A stretch of 64,000 nucleotides of DNA from Dicyema japonicum (lineage: Eukaryota > Dicyemida > Rhombozoa > Dicyemidae), in assembly GCA_011109175.1 (NCBI GenBank), contig RDEW01000057.1, forward strand, positions 122,782-186,781. The letters are read 5' to 3'. Numbering within the stretch: position 1 is the stretch's first letter; every line of letters begins with the position of its first letter. The notes beneath the pieces were generated by a model. The model worked only from the letters and a program-made list of their open reading frames with translations, was not told the origin of the DNA and did no database searches. Made by a program: the position numbers and the translations under genes. Of the stretch, positions 25,591 through 36,205 are shown piece after piece.

Positions 25591-27989
25591 CTACTGTCTC
25601 TTAGATTTGGAATGCTCACTATACAGGCCATGTTTACAAGAACTACTCATTCTCTGTAAAATCGAATTATAAAAGCTGTGAGTATCGTCATAATTGCTCA
25701 TCTAAATATTACAACCATTAATTACTGATATTTTAAACATCCCCAATGACCCATCAGCCTTAGAAGCAGTCATTATCACTGTGTTACCAGTCGACCTCAC
25801 AATAGTCGACTCCTCAATCACGTGGTCTATCAATACATGACTATTTGTATCAGAGACAACTACAATACAACCACCAGTCTCACCCAATCTCGAATAGTCC
25901 GTCTCATCAACGAAATAGCAGATACACTTAACACCATGACTGTACTTCTTGGCGTGGACATTCAGCTCAAAAAGGGTCCCCTTCATTCCACAATCATTAC
26001 TCAGATGACTTGAAATGTCCATTTTGAAAGGCTCAGAACTCCCCTTCATATTTCCTGAGAACTCAGTTTCTTCATGACTTTTTGTAAAAGCACACGTCTT
26101 CGGACTCGATACGCTACAAATGTTGACAAAAAGTCCATCAGTAATCTCCTTTGACGACTCCTCAAATGGGATTTCACTCTCAGACTTGGATAAAAACCCA
26201 AGGGAGTTCGACACATCATTTGTTTTAATCTCAGACACGTGGTTATCATCCACTTTATCCACATTTGAACCAATAGTAGTATCATTTAGCGTACAAGTGG
26301 TCTCAACGTCCACATTAATATCATTTCCACGTGTGTTAGGATGAGAATCCCCTGATTGATCATTAAGGTTATCTCCAGCAGAATAGAATGCGTCCATGGA
26401 GTGACTGTCTTCGGTGATAGAATTCATATCAGAGGACATAACTTCCGCACTGTCAGGGGCACTGGAGTCCTCAGTTTTATAAGGGATATCAGCATGTTCT
26501 GAATCACTGGAGATTACAATAACTTCAGGTTCCTCTGAACTTTCATCCTCTACTTTAGTTCCTTCCTCAGAATAATCCATTTGACTTTCCCAGTCGTCCT
26601 GAGATTCCAAATCAAAACCCTCCTCATTCTCAGAGTCTCCCAACTCATCTACCTCTTCTTCCTCATCACATTCTTTAAGCTCTTCTTCACTCTCTCGAGG
26701 ATTTATCTCCACATCATCAAATTCGTTGAGTTCTTCATCACTCTCTCCAAGATCGTCTTCTATCTCAATTTCCTCTTCATCACATTCTTTTAGCTCTTCC
26801 TCCACATCACTCTCTCGGGACTCTTCTTCTATCTCCACTCCATCACAATCTATAATTTCTTCTTCATCAGTCTCTATAGGCTCATCATCCCATTCTTTAA
26901 GCTCTTCTTCAATTTCTTCTTCTCCATCACTAAGTTGAGGCCTACCATCCTCATCGTTACTGTCTTTAAACTCATCTTCAATCTCCTCTCCATTGCTCTC
27001 TTTAGACACATCCTCAATCTCCTCTCCAATACTCTCTTTATGAACATCTTCAGTTTCATCATTACTTCCATCATCTATTATATTCTCAAAATCACCCCCC
27101 ACATTATCTAAACAACCATTAATCTACCAATAACAAATAAATATACATTAAATGATCCAACAGAGGGAGCCCTCATAATCCTTTCACTAACAGCACTTCT
27201 CAACCTCTCTGCCAGACTAACCTGCAATAATCGAAAAAGTAACCTTAATGTAATGGAATATCAGTACTCCGAGGTTATTCAGAGTGGAGACCACCACTCC
27301 TCCACTATTCTTACTCCACACTTGCAATTCTCTCCAAATAACAGAGTCAGCGAGTAGTCGGCCATTCAGCGTAGATCGGATAACTATTCGAGAGCACTCT
27401 TTGATGGAATGTCGGTAAGATCAAAGTGACAGGGACCGCACTCCTTGAATTTGTTAGATTCCTTCTCCAACTCCCACACATTACACTGAAACTGACAATT
27501 CACATAAATAAATACAGAAAGAACTGATATCTCCTCCGTGGGCTCATTCTCGGTGGAATCAATCGATTCTGGAAATGTACTATCAGCTTTTGATAGGAAA
27601 TCTGTCTGCACGTGGGTATTTTGATCCAAACTCGGTTGATCCTCTTGAGATTGCTGTTGATTGTCGAGGAATGAGCTTCCACCACAGAAAATAAGTTTTC
27701 CGTTTTCTGATTCTTCAAAGAGGTTAAGGCTGAAGTCTTCTTTAACTGAGCGTGCAAGGTCATCTTCGATGTCAGAATTAAGAATACCTGTGGGTTTCTG
27801 GATTATTGGATTGTTTTGGGGCTCGGTTTCTAGACCAAAACTAAACCCAGCAAGAGAAAAGTTCTCCATTAAAGGTCTCTGTTGGTTTGGGTCTTCTGTT
27901 TTTTGTTTTTTAGACAAAGGTTCAGAGTCCAAGATAAAATCATCAATATTTGATTCGTTTGGTAGGTTATTTTCAAGGTTATTGTTCAT
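25591..27989 (-). CDS. RANBP3-like Ran-binding protein with acidic linker
   Basis: Likely a nuclear Ran-GTP-binding transport cofactor of the RANBP3/NUP50 type. Start ATG at 27987-27989 (MNNNLENNLPNESN). The N-terminal region has an NLS-like SKKQKT and an FG-like FSLAGFSFG. A RanBD1 domain follows: FQCNVWELEKES, then CSRIVIRSTLNGRLLADSVI and VSLAERLRSAVSERI, matching RANBP3's CKLFVFDK and SRLVMRTQGSLRLILN. Next is a very acidic linker of over 200 residues with imperfect EEIEDE repeats, then a second RanBD1-like segment (CICYFVDE, GETGGCIVVVSDTNSHVLI, IVRSTGNTVIM) like NUP50. Introns: 27492-27515 (24), 27222-27243 (22), 27124-27146 (23), 25702-25725 (24 nt). The last exon ends SKSKRQ and TAG at 25591. 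One base appears missing at the A-run 27400-27402. Confidence 0.75.
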
Positions 27990-28150
27990 GATAATTAAAC
28001 ACACAACAAGAAGGAAGAAAAACAATATTTTAAATAGAAATAATTTATTATAATTTAATAACTTATTAAATAAATATATTTAATTTAAAACAAAATTTAA
28101 TAATTTAAAAAATATTATTTTACATTTTAATATAATAAAACTTTTTATTA
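27990..28150 (-). promoter_or_regulatory. AT-rich upstream block of the RANBP3-like gene
   Basis: About 120 bp almost purely A and T, with repeated TTTAATTTAAA-like words, immediately above the start codon. Comparable blocks stand before the other genes here. It separates the gene from the LINE that begins at 28197 on the other strand. Confidence 0.4.
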
Positions 28151-28196
28151 AGGAAAGATATTTTGGTTGAGATGGTGACGAGCCTCTCTTGCACCT

Positions 28197-30165
28197 ATGT
28201 CTGCAAAGGAATTAGAACAATTTAATGACCTGACTATCCTAACCTTCAATGTCAGAGGCCTGAATAACGTGGCTAAGAGGCAGCTTCTATGTTCGGATGT
28301 TGAGAAATACCGGGGTTCTGTATACTGCCTGCAGGAGACTAAAATAAAAAATGGACTCGATTAAACACATGCAAATTAAAGGTTACTACGGACAGGAAAC
28401 AAATCTTGAAGTCTAGAAGAAGATCCACCCAGAAAACCATAAAGATTTTGAATAAGAAGCACGCCACTAACCTCTTGATCTAAGAGCTGCAGAAGTTGAA
28501 CATTTAAAAGACTCATCAAAAATATTCACTGCAATCCGTCTGCTCAACAAAGAAAACAAAAACAAGCTCAAACTCCATGACGGAAATGGAAGATTCTTAA
28601 CAAATCCCAAAGATCAGGCTGAATATATTGCGTCGTATTTCGAGGATATATTAGCCGTCCGCGGAGAAATATCTGATCATACTTGTGGATACGCCACCCA
28701 ACTTGATAAAGCTATCACACCTGGCGAAATCTCAAATGCAATGGTCAATCTTAAGAATGGTCGCTCCCCTGGACCGAATGGAATCAATTCAGAACTTGTC
28801 AAATATGGGCCACCTGCACTAACAGACAAGTTGGCAAAACTACTCAACTCTATGTTTATAAAAAGAATACCCAGCTCTTGGATCCGGACTATTAATACCA
28901 ATACAAAAACCTAACAAGCATGCTGGGCCTGTTGAAAACCTACTTCCAATAATCCTGCTAAACACCTTACGGAAACGTCTGGGATTAGTTACGTAGAACC
29001 AAATCAGAGAACAAGTAGACAACTATCTATCCCTTAGTCACAGTGAATTCAGGACAGGAAGATCCACTGCAGATGTAGTATGGAGCCACAAGTGGCGCTG
29101 CGCTATCAACCAGAGATTTGAAAGTGCAACAATAGTCCTGGGAATAGACCTTTCTAGGGCATTTGACACGGTCCGTCGTGGTCTACTTCATAAGATACTG
29201 AAACAATTCTTGGACTCAGATTCTGTCAATATGATCAGAGTGTTGCTATCTAACACAAAGCTCAGAGTGCGGATCGGTAAGACGTTATCCCGTGAAAGTT
29301 GGTACTCCCCCTACTATTTGTCATATATCTGGAGGCGGCATTACGAGATCTTCGGAAATTGTATGATGGCAACATCGTCGAAATTGCCTATGCGGACGAC
29401 GTCGACTTTGTGTCAGAAGACAAATCGGCCCTACTTCGACTCTCGAGCTGGCCCCTGCTGAGCTGAGCCGATGGTTCCTTGGAATGAACATCGCAAAAAC
29501 TGACATTGTGGAAATCAGAGAATGGAAAGCAGATCAAGTGAAACATGGCGAAAAACAAACAAACTTGGCTCTTACATGTAGACAGTAAAGATATTGCCAG
29601 AAGGAAAGTCCTCGCTTGGGTAACGATGAACAAGTTGAAAAAAGAGTGGATTGGCAAACGACGATTGCACATCACTTCGTCTGAGACTGTATGAAGCCTT
29701 TGTCAAGCCGATCCTAATGTACAATTCATCGACCTGGGGAACGTCAAAAACCGAACAACTTGGACTAGACTTTTTCCATCGAAGACAACTTTGATCCCTA
29801 CTAGGACTGAACTGGCCAGCAAGAATAAAAAAGGAATCGCTGTACAAGAGATGTTGCACGGGTCCACTGAGTCTCGAAATTGCTATATGCGCTGGAAACT
29901 ATTTGGACATATCTTTCATATGGACTTGGGCGCTCCATCAAACATATCAATGGAGGACTACTCTATGAGAAAGGACCGTGCTTTTGTGGACGCCGGCGTA
30001 TTACACTACCTGAAACACTTGACGGAGATCTAAAGCTCGTGAACAAACGTCTAAGAAGTGGGTACGACCTGGACGAGTTGAGGAAACTCTCCTACGATCG
30101 AGGAGGTTGGAAGAAGTTGGTTCAGAGAATTGTTTTGAATGCTGCACGAGTGAAATTATAACTAT
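28197..30165 (+). pseudogene. LINE with AP-type endonuclease and reverse transcriptase, internally deleted
   Basis: Starts with an ATG at 28197 and the opening of an exonuclease/endonuclease/phosphatase domain: LTILTFNVRGLNN, VYCLQETKI with the catalytic glutamate. Most of the endonuclease is then lost. The reverse transcriptase follows: GEISNAMVNLKNGRSPGPNG and INSELVKYGPP (28710-28800), LGIDLSRAFDTV (29140), EIAYADDVDFVSEDK with YADD (29370-29420), and a C-terminal [14 protein letters not shown] near 30090. Many frameshifts. Same family as 36206-39120, whose active site reads VIYADDVDLISEDK. It resembles CR1/L2-like clades, but the exact clade is not assigned. Confidence 0.82.
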
Positions 30166-30790
30166 TATGATTTTACGAATGTTGCTTAGGAGGATTGGAA
30201 TCGGACAAAGGCTGGGACTAGACGTTTGCCAGGAACACCGATGCCGATGCGGGAAAACAGTCGATGCGAAAGGATTGCACCCGCTGTCCTGCAGAAGAAG
30301 CGCCGGAAGGGGACCACGTCATGATGCTCTGAATGATGTGATCGTCAGAGCTCTGAAGGCTTCAGGCTTCCCAGCACAGCTTGAACCAGTGGGTCTTGAT
30401 AGAGGAGATGGGTAGAGACCTGACGGGATGACCCTTTTCCCCTTCACGTCTGGAAGATCTTTGGTCTGGGACGCAACTTGCATAGACACGTTCTCAAGCA
30501 CGAACATTTTTAAATCTGTTCAGACACCTGGAGCAGCTGCTTCGACTGCGGAAAACCTAAAAATCAAGAAATATTCTTGCCTCGGGGATCGCTACCGATT
30601 TACTCCTGTTGCGACCGAATCATCGGGAGCCGTTGGTCCAATGACGGCTGAATTCTTGCAAGAACTCGGAGGATTGCTTGCCAGAAAGAAAAGGGATCAA
30701 CGAGAAGGGTTATGGCTAAGACAAAAGATAGGAATAGCCATACTCCGAGGGAACTCGTTCGCAATCCACGCAGCAGGCTTCCTCAACTGA
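30166..30790 (+). pseudogene. Restriction-like endonuclease domain of a LINE
   Basis: Two plus-strand frames (30107-30415 and 30428-30790, a stop and frameshift between) form one domain: [19 protein letters not shown] (Cys/His knuckle), [31 protein letters not shown], then RPDGMTLFPFTSGRSLVWDA with PD...WDA as the PD-(D/E)XK centre, and a C-terminal REGLWLRQKIGIAILRGNS. This C-terminal module is common in reverse-transcriptase proteins of marine invertebrates. It abuts the end of the different LINE at 28197-30165, so two elements are juxtaposed. A worn second copy lies at 32190-32670. Confidence 0.75.
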
Positions 30791-31062
30791 CATTTGTTTA
30801 ATTGTTAAAAAAATTTTTGTTTAAAAAAAAAATTACTTTTTAAAAAAAAATAATAATAAGGAAAAAAATGAGAGTAAACGGTTATATAGCGGCTGCCCTG
30901 CCACGCAGTCAGGGTTCGAGCATGGAGGGGTGTCCAGCGGCGTTTTAATATAATCGAAAGCTTTTTTGTTTCAGCAAATCCTTCTGACTGATTTCTATGA
31001 GTGTCTGCTTTTTAATTAATTTAATTTATAAATCTCGGATACATCGCAAAGATGTACTGATT

Positions 31063-31530
31063 ATGGACCCAGAAAATCTACTGAAAAAATTAGAGATTAC
31101 GGAGGAGAGGATTTGTCTCTCATCATCATATAGCTAGCTATTGATTAAACCAGTGGGGAGTAACTCAAGGAAAGACTCCAGGACTTCCAAGACAGAATCC
31201 ATGGTATTTCAACTGTCCTTCGTGTCAATAAACAGTAATTCATTGTTAACTAATCGTGTGATTCCTACGGTTGTATACCAGAGACTTTTATTATCATCCA
31301 CAAGGTCCACTTTTTGCGGTTGTGAATGTTAAAGCGAATGAACCTTTTGTGCCAATCTGGTAATCAATGGTGTAATTTAAAGATGTTTCATGGGGGATGT
31401 GTGTTGGACTCGTTTGTAGTTATTTGGCCGGAAATGGGGCTGACATACCTCTACTGTGGTAAACATCTACTTAATGACTGAGGCAACCCCTCCTCATCTA
31501 CATAGACAAAATTTTGACGCATGAAACAGG
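31063..31530 (+). CDS. Possible small multi-exon gene, unidentified
   Basis: An AT block (TTTTTAATTAATTTAATTTA near 31010) is followed by an ATG at 31063 (MDPENLLKKLEITEERI). Exon-like pieces continue downstream: LSFVSINSNSLLTN joined over a 26-nt GTGTGATT..CCAG intron to RDFYYHPQGPLFAVVNVKA, then MFHGGCVLDSFVVIWPEMG before a 24-nt GTAAAC..GAG intron (31459-31482). The peptide style and intron size suggest real coding sequence, but I recognise no family and the exon chain is not fully resolved. It could be the 5' part of the bHLH gene that follows. Confidence 0.35.
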
Positions 31531-31640
31531 TGGTTCGGAAGTAAGGGGTTTTACTTCCGTGAACTGGGGGAACTAATTATTTCCAACTTTTAGAGGAACA
31601 ATATGCTATATATTAAAAACGGCGATAACAAGTTCTTTAA

Positions 31641-32176
31641 ATGGAGACTACAAGCATTTTCAGAGAACTAGAAGATAACCTTGTAGTAAATAGTTATCTA
31701 TTAAAGTTGGCAAAAAAGAAGGAACACAAAAGCAGAGAGAAACATCGAAGAGATACGATATCCGACTCCATTGCTATTCTCGAGTCTGCACTGCCTTGTT
31801 ATTGCGGAAATGTATGCCACCGTTGGAATCTTAGTTGACAAAAAACGATATTCTATGTAGTGCCAACGATTATGTCCTGGAATTGGAAGAGATTGAAATG
31901 GACTCTAAGGAAGAGATCAAGAGACTGAAGGGAGACATTCAATATCTACTAAATTTGGGTGGGAATGTCCATAATTTTAAGAAAACAGTGAAATTGATGA
32001 AGCAACTCAAGAGATGTGTGCGAATTTTGTTAGTCGATTTGATGAGTTTCCTTAATAATATTCACAGTAACTGTTATATAGCTTATAATATTGATTTTCA
32101 AAAAATACGGCCATGGTCCCAGCATCCCCCAATAATCTCCTCGTATTCGCTCAGTGTTTCTATCTTAAATATTTGA
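31641..32176 (+). CDS. bHLH transcription factor (Max/Mxd/Usf-like)
   Basis: A basic helix-loop-helix DNA-binding protein. After an N-terminal METTSIFRELEDN, the basic region reads KKEHKSREKHRRDTISDSI, placing His, Glu and Arg at the class B positions 5, 9 and 13 that read CACGTG. Helix 1 continues SIAILESALP, the loop CYCGN, then a 23-nt intron (GTATGC..TTAG, 31812-31834), and helix 2 LTKNDILCSANDYVLELEEI runs into a leucine-rich coiled coil (EEIKRLKGDIQYLLN) like the zipper of Max/Mxd proteins. The start is the first ATG of the open frame. The 3' end is provisional: the frame to 32176 may run through unspliced intron sequence. Confidence 0.7.
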
Positions 32177-32189
32177 TGACGCTGTGGCA

Positions 32190-32670
32190 TGCTTGACATG
32201 AAAGGACAGCATCCTATGTCATGACTGAGCGTCGAGAGATTCCCTAATTACAGCATGCTCAACTCGACCGTCATGATGGCTATTGAAGACGCCGGGTTTA
32301 CTTGTCTTCTGGAATCCGTCGGACTTGACAGAGGACGGATGACGAAATGACTAATGCCAAAGGAGGTGTCTTGCTTGGGACTCAACGTGCAAGGATACTT
32401 TCTCAAACGCGAATCGGCTCAAGTCATCGTTGTGCGCGGATTCCGCAGCGAGAACTGTTGAAGATACCAAATAGAGGAAATATCGTAGAATGGGGATGGT
32501 TCGCTTCCAACCAATCCCCGTTGAGACATCTGGTGTGCTTGGTTTCGAATTTATCAGGTTGATCAGGCGGCTTGTAGGACTGAAGAAATGAGAGTCTAGA
32601 ATGAGACGATAGCTCTTCTAGAACAAAGGGCTCGCAATCATGAGGGGTGACTTTCATTCCGTGTACAATA
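32190..32670 (+). pseudogene. Decayed LINE restriction-like endonuclease, second copy
   Basis: Weak but collinear match to 30240-30780: HSMLNSTVMMAIEDAGF for [30 protein letters not shown] for [11 protein letters not shown], then, in shifted frames, FQPIPVETSGVLGFEFIRL for the VPVATESSG block and AIMRGDFHSVYNT for AILRGNSFAIHAA. Stops occur throughout. Confidence 0.6.
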
Positions 32671-32934
32671 CCTGCTGGCCATAACAGAGACCTTGTCCTG
32701 CAAAGTTGTCTATAGCTGCTTCATGTACCCAATGGTATCCCCTCACTAATGTGGACTACTTATGAAGACCTAATGTCCTAAGAGTTCACACAATGTCTAC
32801 TTTCGCAAACTTCAGATAATATTAGGAACATTCTAGGGTTCCCATAATGGCGGGTACTTAAAGGAGATCCATCCCACTCCGACTTCAAGAACCGGTTAAA
32901 ACCTTTTTAAGGCATATCCAAGGTTATTAATAAA

Positions 32935-33440
32935 AAGTAGTCGTCAATTATTGTTGTTGATTTATTTAAAACCAAGAATCATCGACAAAATAAGAGAGTG
33001 GAGGTCGTCAGGTGATCCCAGCCTCTTTAAGCTTCCTCGGTGTTTTCCCGAGTGTTTCTCCCGAGAGCCGATATAATTCCTGTATTGATAAATCACTTTT
33101 TCGAAAATTTTGAGGTTTCACCGGGGCTCCCGTTTCTACTCACAAGTTCCTCAACGGAATTGGCTTTAGTGGCGAGGTGAACCTTTGTAGGGCTTTCGCT
33201 ACTATTTTTTGGAAAGTTTATTTTCTTTAGGTTGGTATAGGATAGGTTAGTACCCACGCCACACAGCAGTAACCGGTTGATGGTAGTATCCAAGTAGCGT
33301 TTTACAAAATTTAGTTTTCTTTGGAAGAGGAGATAACGTTTCTTACATGTTTGCAGGTCATAAGAGGGTCATATTTTATCCCCAGTATTTTGATTGCGTT
33401 TGTGAAGGGATTGATATTATTGTTGTTAATTCTTTAATGT
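32935..33440 (-). pseudogene. 5'-truncated I/Jockey-like LINE
   Basis: On the minus strand, KILGIKYDP, then CGVGTNLSYTNLKKINF and VEELVSRNGSPGE align with the copy at 14189-14740 (ILGITYDPLL, CAAWGTNLSN, EELVRKTGALL). It ends near 32935 with the GGGATCACCTGACG 3' motif and an AAATAAATCAA tail. Confidence 0.7.
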
Positions 33441-33605
33441 AAATTGTTTTAATTATAATTTAAAATTAAAAGTAACAGCAATTCATCCAAAGTGGTCCCC
33501 GCCGATATTTTTGACGTGGCGTTGCTCTCACAATTGCAACAGAGATCAACTGGAGAAGCCATCTTGTTGTTTATTAAATTTTCAATATGGAGACGCCATA
33601 TAAAC

Positions 33606-34540
33606 TATTATTATTATAACCCCGGGAACACAGGAAAAAGTTATCGTCTAATTAAGTGATCCCGGTGTCAGTGCGTCTTCCTTTGTTTCGACTTTATTTG
33701 CAATCTTTTATGATCGTCCAAAAGGGGGAAGTTTGATCTCAAATTTGCGAGCATACTTCTGGTAGGCAAGAAACTCATCTTCAAGGGGCTACCAGAAGAT
33801 CGCACCATTTTCAAGAATTCTTGTTGTTCGTCACCGAGATGTTCCATAACTTTTTTGTCATCTAATGTGTTCCTCATTTTTGACGTAGGAGTCATTCTGT
33901 CACATTTAAGAAGGATCCGGAGGTATTGGTTTTGTATGACCTCTAATTTGTTCTGCGTGGATATTGACAAGGGTGTACGCCGTACATGCATCTTCCATTG
34001 TCGGTAGAATATACTGTTTGTATAATAATTTGAGATGAGAAAGTGAAGATATTGGCGATCTAGCAAAGGTCTTGAGGATCCCCATCTTTTTTTGAACTCT
34101 TAAAATTATTGTGTCCACATGATGTGTGAAAGTCATCAACAGGTCATATGTAACTCAAATGATTGATGGGTTCTTATTAACTGGGATACGCTCTCCATTC
34201 CAAGTTAATTTAGGATCGAAGGATGTATGTTTCCTGTAGGATGAGATAATCGAAGTGCTCGACTTACCATGGGAGATTTTCATGTGGTTTTTGAGGAACC
34301 ATGAGTTCGTAATGTCGAGGGTCTCCTGAACCCTTCGCGCAGCTTTTTTATGGTTTTGGTGTCTTGCTGCGACAATGAGATCGTCGGCATAAGACAGAAG
34401 GATAGTATTTTGGATTTGGAAGGTCTCTTGTAAATAAATTGAACAAGGTTGGTGATAAAGGGAATCCTTGAACGACCCCGTTGGGGAGGTATCGTTGTTT
34501 TGAATAAATTAAACAAGGTTGGTGATGAACTATTTTAATT
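33606..34540 (-). pseudogene. I/Jockey-like LINE 3' part with TAA-type tail
   Basis: Minus-strand frames: GVVQGFPLSPTLF-like and SYADDLIVAARHQ (34380) of the polymerase active site, FTHHVDTIILRVQKKMGILK and LLYKQYILPTMEDAC of the thumb (34130-33990), EFLKMVRSSGSPLKM and a C terminus ending near 33670. The 3' UTR has GGGATCACTTAATTAG and closes with GGGGTTATAATAATAATAG; TAA-rich tails are typical of I-clade LINEs. This is the reference 3' end used for the other copies. Confidence 0.8.
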
Positions 34541-34830
34541 TTGTTATGTTATCCAGTTAAGTCGTGTCCGACCCTTGAAGATCTCATGAACAAGTTTCCT
34601 CCACGTCTTACACCGTGAATAACCGCCGAGTCCTCGGTTGACCATGTCTTCTTTTCCCAGTAATATTGCTCAGCATAATGGTTCTTTCCAGGGAGTAAGA
34701 GCGGACAACACGCCCAAAGAACGGCAATCTGTGTTTTACGATTCTTCCTTCTAGCGAAATGTCCGTCTCCACATTTGAGTACATCGGTGTTTATTACTTT
34801 GGAAGTCCAAAAGAACAAGGTTTTAATTTA
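34541..34830 (-). pseudogene. LINE 3'-end fragment (AP-endonuclease family)
   Basis: Minus strand ends in TWRKLVHEIFKGRTRLNWIT and a stop, as does the copy at 61910-62260 (EWRKLVHEISKGRKRLNWIT), with an internal deletion relative to it. It begins only about 65 bp from the JTB-like start codon. Confidence 0.7.
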
Positions 34831-34896
34831 ATTTCAATAAATATAAGTTTAATTTTAGATTAATATAAATAAGTTATTATTTGAATTTCATCTACG
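34831..34896 (+). promoter_or_regulatory. AT-rich block before the JTB-like gene
   Basis: About 60 bp of A/T words (TTTAATTTAGATTAATA-type) directly before the start codon, as at the other genes. Confidence 0.35.
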
Positions 34897-35309
34897 ATGT
34901 CTCGTCATATGTTGTTGTACTCTATTTGTTTAGTTCTCTTATCAACAATCGGGTATGATTAATTTACAATTTAAGATCATATGTCTTCCTGGGTGTGTAT
35001 CACTTCCTATTTGGGTTCAGTGTCTCCAGAAGCGGTTCCTTAAATGGCTAAAAATTAGACATGTATTGTGGTGAGTCGAAGGTAGAAGTTGAAACCTGCA
35101 ATGAATGTCAGCAAAGCAATGAATTCATAGCTTGCAAGTTTGGGAATCATTATTTTAATTTTAATTGCGGCCAGTTTGTTCTAAGGTTACCTTGCATCCC
35201 CAGTAATGACACTGAGATTAAAAATGTCATCCTGTTTCTCGTGGGTTCCATTTTTATGCTGATAACTGGCGTATTGGTTAGACAAAGACAACTTAAACTT
35301 GTAATCTAG
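34897..35309 (+). CDS. JTB-like small single-pass membrane protein
   Basis: Three exons encode about 120 residues. Exon 1 gives a signal peptide (MSRHMLLYSICLVLLSTIG). Introns are 34953-34975 (23 nt) and 35035-35058 (24 nt), both GT..AG. The lumenal part has spaced cysteines, MYCGESKVEVETCNECQQS and further CK, NCG and PCIP. A single transmembrane helix (VILFLVGSIFMLITGVLV) is followed by RQRQLKLVI. The helix followed by VIIRQRQLD and the V.EEC.PC pattern are the signature of JTB (jumping translocation breakpoint protein), a small type I membrane protein linked to cytokinesis and mitochondria. The tail is shorter than in vertebrates. Family assignment is good for the C-terminal motif, moderate overall. 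Confidence 0.65.
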
Positions 35310-36176
35310 TATTATTTGGTGTTTGAATTTAATCTTTTCTGGTTTGATACTTTTAAGGGTATCTTGGGGGGTGTTTGCTAAACATTTAAGTGAGTTTTGA
35401 TATTATAACCTCTCTGGCATCGGAGAGTTGCTGTGTCTGAATATGCCTTAGCCTAGAGTCATTATTATTAAAGCACCATACGTAAACAATAATAGTTATA
35501 GTTTCACACACGTGGCTTTAGAAACTGTCAAACTAAGGCGCTCTCTCAAGTCGTCCAGATGTGTTCCGTATTTCATTTGGAATACTTGAGATCAGCTCAA
35601 AGGACCAGTGGAGCAAACATTGTATAAAGCTTTCTTGTTTATTTCCTTGGCCAATTCAATCCCAGGATTTTCCTTTGATAAAAAGAATCAGTTCTTATCT
35701 ATCCTCTGTTCTCAGCCTTGGAAATAATGACTGTTACATTTTTTACGATTACATTAAAATAAATGTTACAGTAATTGACCTTTTTTTAAATTTATTAAGC
35801 CATTAAGGACAACAGTTAGTTTCATATCGAGAGCGCACTTCCCTAGGTGTTTTGCAAGGAAATGTCCTCAATTAGCCAAGTCCTTTCTCTTTTATAATTT
35901 TACATCTCAGCGATAAGTGATTCAATTCTGTTTAACGCGCTCCAGACTGACCTTATTTACCACCTTAATGGGATGAGATATTTAACATTGGGACTGTATA
36001 ACCTTAGCCGTAATGATGTACTTATCTTCTTGCGTCAATTCAGTTATTTTTAACTTTGTTCAGCGCAGGTCCTTCTTGGAATGATGCCCTCATTGTCTCC
36101 AAGTAAGGACCAAAGCTTATTGGTCTTCCTCCATGGTTCATCCTATCATTTCGAAGGTCGCATAGCGACTCAAAGT
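35310..36176. other. No identified gene
   Basis: An 81-codon plus frame at 35561-35806 shows no recognisable domain. Nothing else is supported before the pogo TIR at 36178. Confidence 0.4.
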
Positions 36177-36205
36177 ACAGTAAACTCCCATTAATCCGAA
36201 CTTCA

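Noticed and set aside
26726-26938. A serine-rich plus-strand protein at 26726-26938
   Set aside because: It is the antisense of the Glu/Asp repeats of the RANBP3-like linker.
33421-33435. A riboswitch or bacterial-type terminator in AT-rich spacers
   Set aside because: The window is a spliced eukaryotic genome; no such elements are supported.
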